From the NCBI GenBank assembly GCA_964595945.1, contig CAZQSL010000055.1:1-22346 (forward strand): a DNA stretch of 22,346 nucleotides, in the 5' to 3' direction. Position numbers and translations under genes: made by a program. Under the pieces are notes generated by a model, which ran no database searches, was not told the origin of the DNA, and saw only the letters and a program-made list of their open reading frames with translations. Origin of the DNA: CAZQSL01 sp964595945. Its GTDB lineage: Bacteria > UBP15 > UBA6099 > JAJRTR01. Of this stretch, positions 7,923-15,857 are shown piece after piece (within the stretch, counting starts at the first letter, position 1; each line of letters starts with the position of its first letter).

Positions 7923-8248
7923 TCCTGAATGCTGCAATAGAATTCGGGGGTTACGTCAAGTTGCGTTCAGGATAATGGCAAGATTGCGGCGGTGTACGGA
8001 GGCCCCGCCGTGTTTTTACGTATGAACCCGAATTCGTCATTAGAATTCGGGATTGCTGTCACAAGAAGGGATGAAATGCAAGGCGCAAGGGGCATTTTTG
8101 CAGTGAGCACGTCATACGCAAACAAAAAAATGCACCGGCAACACAGCAGTTCGCCCTTATCGCGACTGCCGGATTCGACAATAGCGCACTTTCTATTGAC
8201 GGATCCGGGATGAAAGCGGATCGTTATGATCCACGCAGTACGCGGGGT
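7923..8248. other. Gene-free spacer with a perfect hairpin
   Basis: No convincing coding region. CCCGAATTC (8027-8035) and GAATTCGGG (8043-8051) form a nine-bp perfect stem with a seven-base loop. A second structured segment is listed at 8079-8146. Confidence 0.5.
8079..8146. repeat. Palindromic segment sharing boxes with the one at 10577-10631
   Basis: CAAGGCGC (8079-8086), then GGCATTTTTG (8091-8100) pairing imperfectly with CAAAAAAATGC (8123-8133), then CGGCAACACAG (8136-8146). The same order of boxes around a hairpin occurs at 10577-10631. The similarity is limited to short boxes, so relatedness is uncertain. Confidence 0.3.
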
Positions 8249-8279
8249 AAAAAAAACCCCGGCGCTGGCCGGGGTTTTT
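8249..8279 (-). terminator. Rho-independent terminator of the SLH porin gene
   Basis: CCCCGGC (8257-8263) and GCCGGGG (8268-8274) form a seven-bp GC stem with a GCTG loop. A run of eight A (8249-8256) gives a U tail on the minus strand, and TTTTT (8275-8279) extends the stem. It lies about 30 bases beyond the porin stop codon and could act in both directions. Confidence 0.9.
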
Positions 8280-8308
8280 GTGTGTCTGAAATAGTGATGT
8301 GTCTGAGA

Positions 8309-10012
8309 TCAGAAGTTGATGAGCAGTTCGCCGCGGACTCTGTTGAGGAGGATCGGGTCTTTGCCCTGCTGCATGTATTCGAATCTGACTTTGGACTTGT
8401 CGTTGATGGGCTTTGCGACAGAGAGAGCGCCGTAACCGGTGTAGTTCTGTCCGTCGAGGGTGCCGCCAGCGTAGTTGCCGAGGAGGGCTTTCGCGCCGAG
8501 CTCGACATCGCCGAGGACGGTGTATCTGGCCTGTACGGCAACGCCTTCGAAGCCCGCGGGGAAGAGTGTCTTGTCGTTATCGAACGAATAGCAGTTCGTG
8601 GGGCTGACATCGAGGCCGAGACCGCAAGTGGAGTCGGATTCGGTGAAGGGGTTGGTGTCGAGGCTGCTGAGGGAGACGGCTGCCGGCAGGTCTGCGTAGG
8701 AGACGGTGAGACCTGATTTTTCGGTTTTGTAGACATCGAGGCCGACGATGAAGCTTTCGGACTTGAGGTTGGCTGCGATAGCGGCGTTGGTGTCACGGTC
8801 CGTGACGTTGAGATATTCTGCGCGGGCTTCTTTGAGGAAGGGGGATTTTGTGAGGAGCGGGATGGTGATGTCAGCGCCCCATGCCTTTTCTTCGCCGATG
8901 CCGCTGATGAGAGTGTTGTAGCCGACCTGGGCGAATGAGAGATCGAGACCGGCGCGGCCGGCGGCGTAGAGATCTTTGTCAGAGGAGCCCATGCCGATGG
9001 GGCACTGCTGTGTGCCGTCGGCGAAGGTGTCGCAGTCGCCGTCGATGTTACTAGCACCGGCGATGGCGGAGAGTGTGAGGATATCCTTGGCGATGTCGAC
9101 TTTGAGTGCGGGGATCGAGGTGATGCCGGCGAGGTCGGATGTGAGGCCGTAGGGACCGTATGAGCCGCCCTGATAGCCCATTCTGAATTTGAAGACATCG
9201 AGTTCTTTCACTGACTGTGTGAAGTCGAGGTCGGCGTATGCGCCGTTGATGACGAGTTCGCCGTTTTCGTCGTTGCCCGAGTCATAGCCCATGGGGCTGG
9301 TGCGGATGCTTTTGTCGAGGCCGAGGTAGAAGTCGACGTTGTCGCCGGCTTTGCCCGTGAAAGCGAGTGAGGCGTACATTTCGTAGCCGGTGTCGAATTT
9401 GAGGGCGTTGAGCGGATTTTTGGCATAGCCGTACATGTGTTCGATCTGGTTTGCTGCCGCGGCGTCGGTGGCGTCGGAGTCGAGCATGTCGACGCGCTGG
9501 CGGATCGAGCCGGAGACTTTGATGTTGCTGATGCGCGAGTTTTTGACATCGTCTTCGAGTTTGGTGATTCTGGAGCTGTTTTCATCGACTTTCACTTTGA
9601 GGGCGGCGAGTTCGTCGCGGAATTCCGCCGCGAGTTTCTTGACGATGGTTTTCATTTCCTCAAATTCTTTGGGGTCGATGGATACGCCAGCCGCGCCCGG
9701 TACTGCCGGGGTGATGCCGGGGGCTGTGGGTACTGCCGGGGGTACGACTTTGCATTCTTCCTGTGTGCAGTACACTTTGTTGAGCATCTGCACGAGGCGG
9801 TCTACCACCATTGCGTATTCGTATCTTGTCATGGGGCGGTCGCCCTTGTACGTGCCGTCCTTGTATCCTTCGACGAGGCCTGCGTCGCCCAGTCTCTGGA
9901 TGGCGTCTGCCGCCCAGTGGTGCTCGGGCACATCGACGAATGTCGCCGAGGTTGCTGCCTGTGATACTCCGAGGACGAGTCCGAATGCTACTGCTGCGAA
10001 AAGTTTCTTCAT
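8309..10012 (-). CDS. SLH domain-containing outer-membrane porin
   Basis: The 567-residue product has a signal peptide (MKKLFAAVAFGLVLGVSQAA, cleavage near TSA at 23) and one SLH domain (about 24-78; FVDVPEHHWAADAIQRL, GYKDGTYKGDRPMTRYEY). Next come a two-cysteine CTQEEC segment (Cys82, Cys87), a Pro-rich linker (90-106), a coiled coil (about 114-158) and a beta-barrel (about 162-567) ending in LLINF. This order matches OmpM/SlpA/Omp-alpha-type proteins, where SLH binds the cell wall, the coiled coil spans the periplasm and the trimeric barrel forms a general pore. It therefore probably tethers the outer membrane as well as giving permeability. The ATG at 10012 is preceded by AGGGAGGA about seven bases upstream. 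An in-frame GTG at 10168 would add 52 residues ahead of the signal peptide and is rejected. It is monocistronic, with its own terminator and long flanking spacers, as expected for a highly expressed protein. Confidence 0.93.
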   Translation of the reverse strand: MKKLFAAVAFGLVLGVSQAATSATFVDVPEHHWAADAIQRLGDAGLVEGYKDGTYKGDRPMTRYEYAMVVDRLVQMLNKVYCTQEECKVVPPAVPTAPGITPAVPGAAGVSIDPKEFEEMKTIVKKLAAEFRDELAALKVKVDENSSRITKLEDDVKNSRISNIKVSGSIRQRVDMLDSDATDAAAANQIEHMYGYAKNPLNALKFDTGYEMYASLAFTGKAGDNVDFYLGLDKSIRTSPMGYDSGNDENGELVINGAYADLDFTQSVKELDVFKFRMGYQGGSYGPYGLTSDLAGITSIPALKVDIAKDILTLSAIAGASNIDGDCDTFADGTQQCPIGMGSSDKDLYAAGRAGLDLSFAQVGYNTLISGIGEEKAWGADITIPLLTKSPFLKEARAEYLNVTDRDTNAAIAANLKSESFIVGLDVYKTEKSGLTVSYADLPAAVSLSSLDTNPFTESDSTCGLGLDVSPTNCYSFDNDKTLFPAGFEGVAVQARYTVLGDVELGAKALLGNYAGGTLDGQNYTGYGALSVAKPINDKSKVRFEYMQQGKDPILLNRVRGELLINF

Positions 10013-10894
10013 TACATTCCTCCCTGGAAATCCTGATGTTTGGCAGGATTCATCGCTTTTTGGGTACTGTTTGAAAAAGTGTCCACGTTTCCTTTTTCTA
10101 TAGTCCCCTGTCCTGATGACTCCTGTGAAAGTCTTTACTTTTGACGTCAATGCTTCCAGAGATTTCACCTCCTCTCACGCTATTGCCGCCGTCTAAAAGA
10201 CATAATGACCCAGTGTTTAAGTTATACTACCCTCAGTATTATTATTCTTGTTATTTTTACGTTTTTTTTCGGCCATGTGGCCGTATTGACTCGCTATTTC
10301 TCGATAATTCTCCTGTTTATAGCAGATATCTTGTGCTTATGACTTTTTTCAAGCTTTTCCGTCACTGGTGCCATATCTTCAGATAATTCCCTGAAATTGT
10401 ACCGCAAGATGTCAGTATTTGCACATTTTTTTGCCCTTTTGATGGTTTGCCGCTGATCCCGGCCCATTCGTTCGGCAGGCGTGTCCCGGGACGGACATAT
10501 TTTCCCGGCTGTGCTACGGATTGGGGTTTGGAAGAAAATAAACATAGCAGGATTGCGCCGGATTTTTGGCCGTAATCAAGGCGCTTGCGAAGGAGCATAC
10601 CTGAAGGTATGTAACTGAGCAGGCAACACGGAAAACGGAAAATAAAGACAAGCAAGATACTATGGTTATTTTGTGACAAGCCCTTATCCGATTATTTTGT
10701 GGAAACCCTGCTGCCCGGCATATTGTTTCACGGGAAGCAAAGTTGGCGAAAGTGAAGAAATCCTGTCTCGCAGGGGTTAGAATATATGAAAATGGGTAAA
10801 AGCTATTTGTTTGAACCATATTGCGCGGTTTTCTGTTATATATGGAATGGAATGATTGACATAAGCGAACGCCAAGAGCGACTGGAGTGCAACG
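10013..10894. other. Long intergenic region upstream of porin and signalling operon
   Basis: About 880 bases between divergent genes without a coding region I can support. The porin leader carries its ribosome site, AGGGAGGA, next to 10012. The part near the signalling operon has the CTGGAG ribosome site and AT-rich TTATATAT (around 10837), but I could not define a promoter with two good boxes. A palindromic segment is listed at 10577-10631. The length suggests regulatory DNA or remnants of inserted elements. Confidence 0.5.
10577..10631. repeat. Palindromic intergenic segment with perfect hairpin
   Basis: CAAGGCGC (10577-10584), then CATACC-TGAA-GGTATG (10596-10611), a perfect six-bp stem with a tetraloop, then AGGCAACACGG (10621-10631). 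Box order resembles 8079-8146. Its likely extent is roughly 10561-10680. It may be a member of a dispersed intergenic family or a structured RNA; no function can be read. Confidence 0.35.
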
Positions 10895-11248
10895 ATGGCA
10901 AAGATACTCATCATAGACGACTCTTTCCTGACGAGAAAAATGACAGGGAGAGTCCTGAGGGAAATAGGACATGATGTAATCGAGTCCGAGACAGGCATTG
11001 ATGGGCTTGAAAAGGCTGCTGCCGAGGCGCCTGATGCGATAATTCTCGATCTCCTCATGCCTGTTATGCCCGGACTTACGGTACTCGAAGAACTGAAGAA
11101 TCGCGGACTGACAATGCCTGTCGTGGTATGCACTGCCGATATACAGCAGACCACGCAGGATATGTGCATCGCGGCAGGCGCCGCCGGGTTTATCAACAAG
11201 CCCATTTCCATGCGTGCGGCCGAAGAAATGCTCAAGAAAATACTATGA
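10895..11248 (+). CDS. CheY-like single-domain response regulator
   Basis: This 117-residue protein is a receiver domain with no output domain. Asp8 and Asp9 (IIDDS) form the acidic pocket, Asp52 (IILDLLMP) is the phosphoacceptor, Thr80 (VVCTAD) the switch threonine and Lys102 (INKPIS) the conserved lysine, so it should be phosphorylatable. Ribosome site CTGGAG is seven bases before the ATG. It is the first gene of a three-gene operon with a CheC-type phosphatase and a hybrid kinase, which suggests that the kinase phosphorylates it and CheC dephosphorylates it. Its target could be a motility motor, an adhesion system or another kinase. There are no flagellar or chemoreceptor genes nearby, so I avoid calling it cheY outright. 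Confidence 0.95.
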   Translation: MAKILIIDDSFLTRKMTGRVLREIGHDVIESETGIDGLEKAAAEAPDAIILDLLMPVMPGLTVLEELKNRGLTMPVVVCTADIQQTTQDMCIAAGAAGFINKPISMRAAEEMLKKIL

Positions 11249-11265
11249 TGACAGAGGCTTTTCCA

Positions 11266-11877
11266 ATGGAATATACAAGCAGTCATTTAGAGGCGTTCAA
11301 GGAGCTGCTCACGATCGGGATGGGGCGGGCCGCCAATGTGCTCAATCAGATGATCGAGTCGCACATCGAGCTCGATATCCCCGTGCTTATGCTCATTTCT
11401 ACCGATGAGTCGAAACATGACCTCGACAAGATGACGAAGGATTATCTCGCTACGGTAAAACTTGACTTCAAGGGCGATTTCGCGGGCACGAGCGTACTGA
11501 TTTTCCCCACTGAGGATGCGTCTCATCTTGTCTCCATCCTTGCCGGAGAAGACATTTCCATCCCCGATCTCGACGCAGTGCGCACCGGTACCCTCACGGA
11601 GGTCGGCAATATCATCCTCAATGGCGTCATGGGCAGTTTCAGCAATATCCTCAATGTCCATCTCGACTACAACATACCCACATATTCCGAAGAAACCAAC
11701 GATACTTTCCTGAAAGCCGAAACAAATGACGAACAACAGGTGGTACTCCTCGCCCAGGCGCGATTCTCGGTCCAGAAGCTGAAAATCGAAGGCCGTATTT
11801 TCCTGATTTTCGAAATAAACTCATTCGAAAAACTGATGAAGACCATCGATTCTCTCATAAAAGAGCTTGGAGACTGA
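11266..11877 (+). CDS. cheC: CheC-type phospho-receiver phosphatase
   Basis: The 203-residue product matches CheC in length and internal symmetry. CheC proteins hydrolyse phospho-CheY in the cytoplasm using one or two ExxN motifs on long helices. The second motif is intact (TLTEVGNIILNG, Glu112 and Asn115). The first helix reads FKELLTIGMG, with Glu13 kept but Thr16 where Asn is expected, so only one active site is probably functional. The start at 11266 has AGAGG eight bases upstream and begins like other CheC proteins. In-frame ATGs at 11245 and 11248 overlap the stop of the preceding gene and would add six or seven residues. It is tightly packed between the CheY-like gene and the hybrid kinase (three-base gap), so coexpression is near certain. 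Confidence 0.9.
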   Translation: MEYTSSHLEAFKELLTIGMGRAANVLNQMIESHIELDIPVLMLISTDESKHDLDKMTKDYLATVKLDFKGDFAGTSVLIFPTEDASHLVSILAGEDISIPDLDAVRTGTLTEVGNIILNGVMGSFSNILNVHLDYNIPTYSEETNDTFLKAETNDEQQVVLLAQARFSVQKLKIEGRIFLIFEINSFEKLMKTIDSLIKELGD

Positions 11878-11880
11878 TCG

Positions 11881-14775
11881 TTGCCGGCCAACTGGATTCT
11901 GGACAGATTCGGATATCTTGACTTCATGCCCATCGGCGGCTGTGTCATGGATGCGCGATGGACCGTGCTTTTCTGGAACAACTGTCTCGAAGAATGGACC
12001 GGCATCTCTCGAAAAGACATAATAGACACGGATATCCGCACGCACTTCCCCCATATCGGCACACCCAAGTACGCGAGCCGCATCGAGACGATGTTTTCGG
12101 GCGGGCCTCCGGCCGTGTTTTCGTCACAACTGCACAAACACATCTTCCCCAGCCCGCTCGCCAACGGACAGTTTCGAGTGCAGCACTCGACGGCCATTTC
12201 CATCAAACGGCCCGACAATGACAGCTACTTCATACTCTTTGCCGTGCAGGACGTCACCGATCTCACACACCGCGTGTCCGAATACCGCCTCATGCGCGAC
12301 CAGGCCATCGAAGAGGCCGCCAAACGAAAACGCACCGAAGAGTATCTCGAAAAAGTCAACGAAGACCTCAAAAACGAGATCAACGAACGCCGACGCTATA
12401 TGGACGAACTCCACAAAAGCGAAGAAAAATACCGCGCTATCGTCGAGTCGCAGGTCGAAGCCGTCTGCCGCTGGCAGCCAGACACCACCATCACTTACAG
12501 CAATCACATATTCCTCAATACCTTCGCCCCCGACGCCGAAGAAGTCACCGATATGCCCCTCCTGTCTCTGCTGCCCGAAAACGCCCGCGAAACTCTCCGC
12601 GCCCAGATCAGCGAATTCCTCTCCGCTCCCCGTATCTTCACAAGCGAATTTTCCATCGACGATCCGGACGGCAACCAGCGATGGTACGAAAAAACTGACA
12701 ACCCCATCCTCTCCAACTCCGGCGATCTGACCGAAGTACAGTCGATCATCCGCGACATCACCGAACGAAAAAAACTCGAAAGCACGATCCGCGACGCCCT
12801 CCTCGCAGCCGACAAGGCAAACAAGGCAAAAAGCGAATTCCTCGCCAACATGTCCCACGAAATCCGCACCCCTCTCAACGGAGTGCTCGGCGTCAGCGAA
12901 CTCCTCCTCTCGACTCCTCTCAACGACCGCCAGAAAAAATATGTCGATACCATTCGCCGCTCAGGCAGCATCCTCCTCGCTCTCATCAACGATATCCTCG
13001 ACCTTTCCAAGATCGAAGAGGGTAAGATCGAACTCGAAAAAACCTCCTTCCACCTCCACGAACTCATCGAGGCCGTCGGCGAGACATTTTCATTCGAAGC
13101 CCACAACAAAGGGCTCGAACTCATCATCAACATCGACCACCGCGTACCCCCGCACGTCATCGGCGATCCCTCCCGCCTGCGCCAGCTCATCATGAATTTC
13201 ACCGCCAACGCACTCAAATTCACCGACCGCGGCGAAATCCGCATCGACTGCTACCCGACCGACGCAGACAACCCCGACCAGTCCATCACCATGTCCATCA
13301 CGGACACCGGCATCGGCATACCACGCGACCGCTTCGACCGCCTTTTCAACCCCTTCTCGCAGGTCGACGCATCGACTACCCGCAAATACGGCGGCACCGG
13401 CCTCGGCCTCGCCATCTGCCAGCGCCTCATCACCATGATGGAAGGCAAATTCGGTCTCGACAGCGAAGTCGGCAAAGGCAGCACCTTCTGGTTCCAGATA
13501 CCACTACCCCCGGACAATACGGTCAAACCCCAGACCACCATCGACTACACGATGTTCAGAGGCGCCAACGTCCTCATCGTCGACGGCAACGACTCCTACC
13601 GCAACATGCTCGCCACACGCCTGCAACACCTCGGCATGAAGACCAATTCCGTCACCGACGGCTTCACCGCGCTCAACATCATGAATCAGTCAACCGAAGC
13701 CAAAGCCCCTGTCGATATACTCATCCTCGACAGTCAGGCGCCCAAAATCGACGGCGTGAAAATGGCGCGCATACTCAACTCGATCTCCAATTTCTCCAAC
13801 ACCGGCATAATACTGCTCTCACATACCACCGACTTCGAATCCATCCGCAACGAACCCGACCTGCAGGTAGCCGCAGTCCTCACGAAACCCGTCCCCATGA
13901 AGGTGCTCGACGAGCAGATCACACTGCTGCTCAAACACGAGTGCACCTATCCGCCGGTCAGCGAAATCGTGAAGCAGTCCGCTCCCGAAGCCTACCTCGA
14001 CCCCGATATCGGCAAAGGCCTCATCCTGCTCGCCGAAGACAACGAAATCAACCAGATGGTCACATCGGAAATCCTGCGCGAAAAGGGATATCTCTGCATC
14101 ATTGTCGAAAACGGGCTCGACGCCGTGGAGATCGCGAAATTCGGCAAGTACGATCTGATACTCATGGATTGCCAGATGCCGCTGATGGACGGCTACGAAG
14201 CGACCCGCGCGATCCGCGCGCTCGAAGCGGAACGCAACGACGGCAGCCGCGTCCCCATCGTAGCCCTCACTGCCCACGCGCTCGTCGAAGAGCGCGAAAA
14301 AGGTCTCTCCTGCGGCATGGACGACTATCTCACCAAGCCCATCTCTTCGCGCAACCTCGAAAAAGTCCTGATAAAATATATCCCCGAAAATCTGCGCGCA
14401 GTCCCCCTCAAACCTCAAAAGGAACTCCCCCAGCCCATCAATCACAAAAGCCTGCTCCAGCTCTATGACAACAATGCCGCCACTGCCAACAAATTCATCG
14501 CCCGCGTCCGCGAGCGACTTCCCGAGCTGGTGTCCAGTCTCCAGAAAAGCATCCCGGCGAACGATTTTTCGACCGCGCGGCTCTTCGCGCACAAAATTTC
14601 CGGCACGGCCGCCATCATCGCCGCCGAACCACTGCGCGAACAGGCCGTCAATATCGAAAACGCCGCCCGCAGCGGTGATATCGAGCTTGTCGACAAGTTC
14701 TTTGTCGCCTTTGTCCGCGAATATGAGCGATTTCTCGAATACACCCTGCTGTTCGATGTCGAGAGTTTCGTGTGA
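11881..14775 (+). CDS. Soluble hybrid sensor histidine kinase (PAS-PAS-HisKA-HATPase-REC-REC-HPt)
   Basis: This 964-residue protein has no signal peptide or membrane helix, so it senses a cytoplasmic cue or works with a partner. Domains in order: PAS (about 8-120), coiled coil (about 130-185), PAS (about 185-300), HisKA with His326 in NMSHEIRTPLNG, HATPase (about 425-545; N box NFTANALKF, DTGIGIP, GGTGLGLAIC), receiver 1 (about 560-680, Asp617), receiver 2 (about 715-835; AEDNE pocket, Asp763 in LMDCQMPLMDG) and HPt (about 865-955, His904 in AHKISGTAA). Receiver 1 has VDGND where VDDN is usual (Gly569), so its metal site may be weak. The architecture supports a His-Asp-His-Asp relay, with the CheY-like protein as a plausible final acceptor. 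The start is TTG at 11881 with GGAG about ten bases upstream; an ATG at 11926 would cut into the first PAS domain. It converges on the AI-2E gene with only nine bases between. Confidence 0.95.
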   Translation: MPANWILDRFGYLDFMPIGGCVMDARWTVLFWNNCLEEWTGISRKDIIDTDIRTHFPHIGTPKYASRIETMFSGGPPAVFSSQLHKHIFPSPLANGQFRVQHSTAISIKRPDNDSYFILFAVQDVTDLTHRVSEYRLMRDQAIEEAAKRKRTEEYLEKVNEDLKNEINERRRYMDELHKSEEKYRAIVESQVEAVCRWQPDTTITYSNHIFLNTFAPDAEEVTDMPLLSLLPENARETLRAQISEFLSAPRIFTSEFSIDDPDGNQRWYEKTDNPILSNSGDLTEVQSIIRDITERKKLESTIRDALLAADKANKAKSEFLANMSHEIRTPLNGVLGVSELLLSTPLNDRQKKYVDTIRRSGSILLALINDILDLSKIEEGKIELEKTSFHLHELIEAVGETFSFEAHNKGLELIINIDHRVPPHVIGDPSRLRQLIMNFTANALKFTDRGEIRIDCYPTDADNPDQSITMSITDTGIGIPRDRFDRLFNPFSQVDASTTRKYGGTGLGLAICQRLITMMEGKFGLDSEVGKGSTFWFQIPLPPDNTVKPQTTIDYTMFRGANVLIVDGNDSYRNMLATRLQHLGMKTNSVTDGFTALNIMNQSTEAKAPVDILILDSQAPKIDGVKMARILNSISNFSNTGIILLSHTTDFESIRNEPDLQVAAVLTKPVPMKVLDEQITLLLKHECTYPPVSEIVKQSAPEAYLDPDIGKGLILLAEDNEINQMVTSEILREKGYLCIIVENGLDAVEIAKFGKYDLILMDCQMPLMDGYEATRAIRALEAERNDGSRVPIVALTAHALVEEREKGLSCGMDDYLTKPISSRNLEKVLIKYIPENLRAVPLKPQKELPQPINHKSLLQLYDNNAATANKFIARVRERLPELVSSLQKSIPANDFSTARLFAHKISGTAAIIAAEPLREQAVNIENAARSGDIELVDKFFVAFVREYERFLEYTLLFDVESFV

Positions 14776-14784
14776 GGACGGCGC

Positions 14785-15834
14785 TTACCGGTTTTCCATC
14801 CTGTCGAGATAGAAATGCGTAAATAGGGTTTTGACTATGACGGCTACCGGTATCGCGACGATCATGCCGGCAATGCCGCCGACCTGGCCGCCGGCCATGA
14901 GCGCGAACATCAGTACTGCCGGGTGGATGTCGACATCGTTGCCGATGATCTTCGGCGCGAGCAGGTTGCCCTCGATGAGTTGCAGTATCACGAATGTGAT
15001 CAGTACTACGATGACCTTTGTCCACGAAATGGTCATGGCAAAGAACAGCGGGCCGATCAGCGCGAGTATCGGGCCGAGATACGGTATGAATTCCGTCACT
15101 CCGGCGATCAGGCCGAATACCAGGGCATTGGGCAGCTGTACGATGAATTGCATGGTGAGCCAGGTGAGCAGAAACATCGCGAGGCAGAGCTTGAGCTGGC
15201 CGCGCACGAAATCACTTAGCGATGTGGAGATTTTCCCGATCACGGTATCGGCTTCGCTGCGGTGTTCGCGCGGGACGAGTGTGAGAAAGGCGCGCCTTAC
15301 GCCTGTGGCGTCCTTGAGAAAGTAGTACATGAGGATCGGGATGAGGATCAGATTGGACATGGCGCTGAAAAATCCGGAAAGGCCGTTGAAAAAGGATTTG
15401 CCGGCCTTGCCGGAGATGCTGCCCGCCTGTTGAGAGAAGGTATCCGGCAGTTTGCTGAGGTCGAATGGCACGTTCGATTTTATGAGAAATCCGTTGAAGT
15501 CGCCCCACAGGGCGCGGAGTTTTTTCGTGTATTCCGGCACATCGCCGAGAAATGAAGTCACTTCGCGGTAGAGGATCGGGCCGAGGAATATCACGCCGAT
15601 TGCGATGAGTCCGAAGAATGCGACAAACAGGAGCATGATGGCGAGGCCGCGCGGGACGCGTTTGCGGGTGAGTGCTTCGACTGCGGGGTTGAGGATAAAT
15701 GCCAGTGCGCCTGCCGTGAGGAAGCATCCTATCACGGAGCTTGTCCTGACGACGAACCAGGTGACTGCCGCGAGCAGGCACAGCGAGAAGAATATTTTCC
15801 AGAAAACTGCGAAAGTCCTGTTTTGCTGATCCAT
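14785..15834 (-). CDS. AI-2E family transporter (membrane permease)
   Basis: The 349-residue protein has about eight hydrophobic segments and the family layout (Pfam AI-2E_transport): two N-terminal helices, then one starting near AIMLLFVAFFGLIAIGV, a soluble central segment (about 100-150, PEYTKKLRALWGDF), and a C-terminal bundle with LIAGVTEFIPYLGPIL, LLAPKIIGNDVDIHP and GGQVGGIAGMIVAIP. Members include the TqsA autoinducer-2 exporter but also Na+/H+ antiporters, so the substrate is uncertain. The ATG at 15834 is preceded by AGGAG about seven bases upstream. Upstream codons remain open to 16074, but that part lies inside the glycosidase gene and gives unrelated sequence. It starts 23 bases after the GH36-like stop and is probably cotranscribed with it. 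Confidence 0.93.
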   Translation of the reverse strand: MDQQNRTFAVFWKIFFSLCLLAAVTWFVVRTSSVIGCFLTAGALAFILNPAVEALTRKRVPRGLAIMLLFVAFFGLIAIGVIFLGPILYREVTSFLGDVPEYTKKLRALWGDFNGFLIKSNVPFDLSKLPDTFSQQAGSISGKAGKSFFNGLSGFFSAMSNLILIPILMYYFLKDATGVRRAFLTLVPREHRSEADTVIGKISTSLSDFVRGQLKLCLAMFLLTWLTMQFIVQLPNALVFGLIAGVTEFIPYLGPILALIGPLFFAMTISWTKVIVVLITFVILQLIEGNLLAPKIIGNDVDIHPAVLMFALMAGGQVGGIAGMIVAIPVAVIVKTLFTHFYLDRMENR

Positions 15835-15857
15835 GCTGCGGCTCCTGTGGATGCGTA

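Noticed and set aside
10013..10168. GTG start at 10168 for the SLH porin
   Set aside because: It would put 52 basic residues before a perfect signal peptide; AGGGAGGA supports the start at 10012.
10294..10972. Small open frames in the 10013-10894 gap
   Set aside because: They lack ribosome sites and familiar domains, and some run into the CheY-like gene.
13819..14592. 257-codon minus-strand frame within the kinase gene
   Set aside because: It is opposite the REC2-HPt coding region, which has unmistakable motifs; the mirror frame is a product of codon bias.
14776..14784. Terminator between the convergent kinase and AI-2E genes
   Set aside because: Only nine bases separate the stop codons, too few for a hairpin terminator in the gap.
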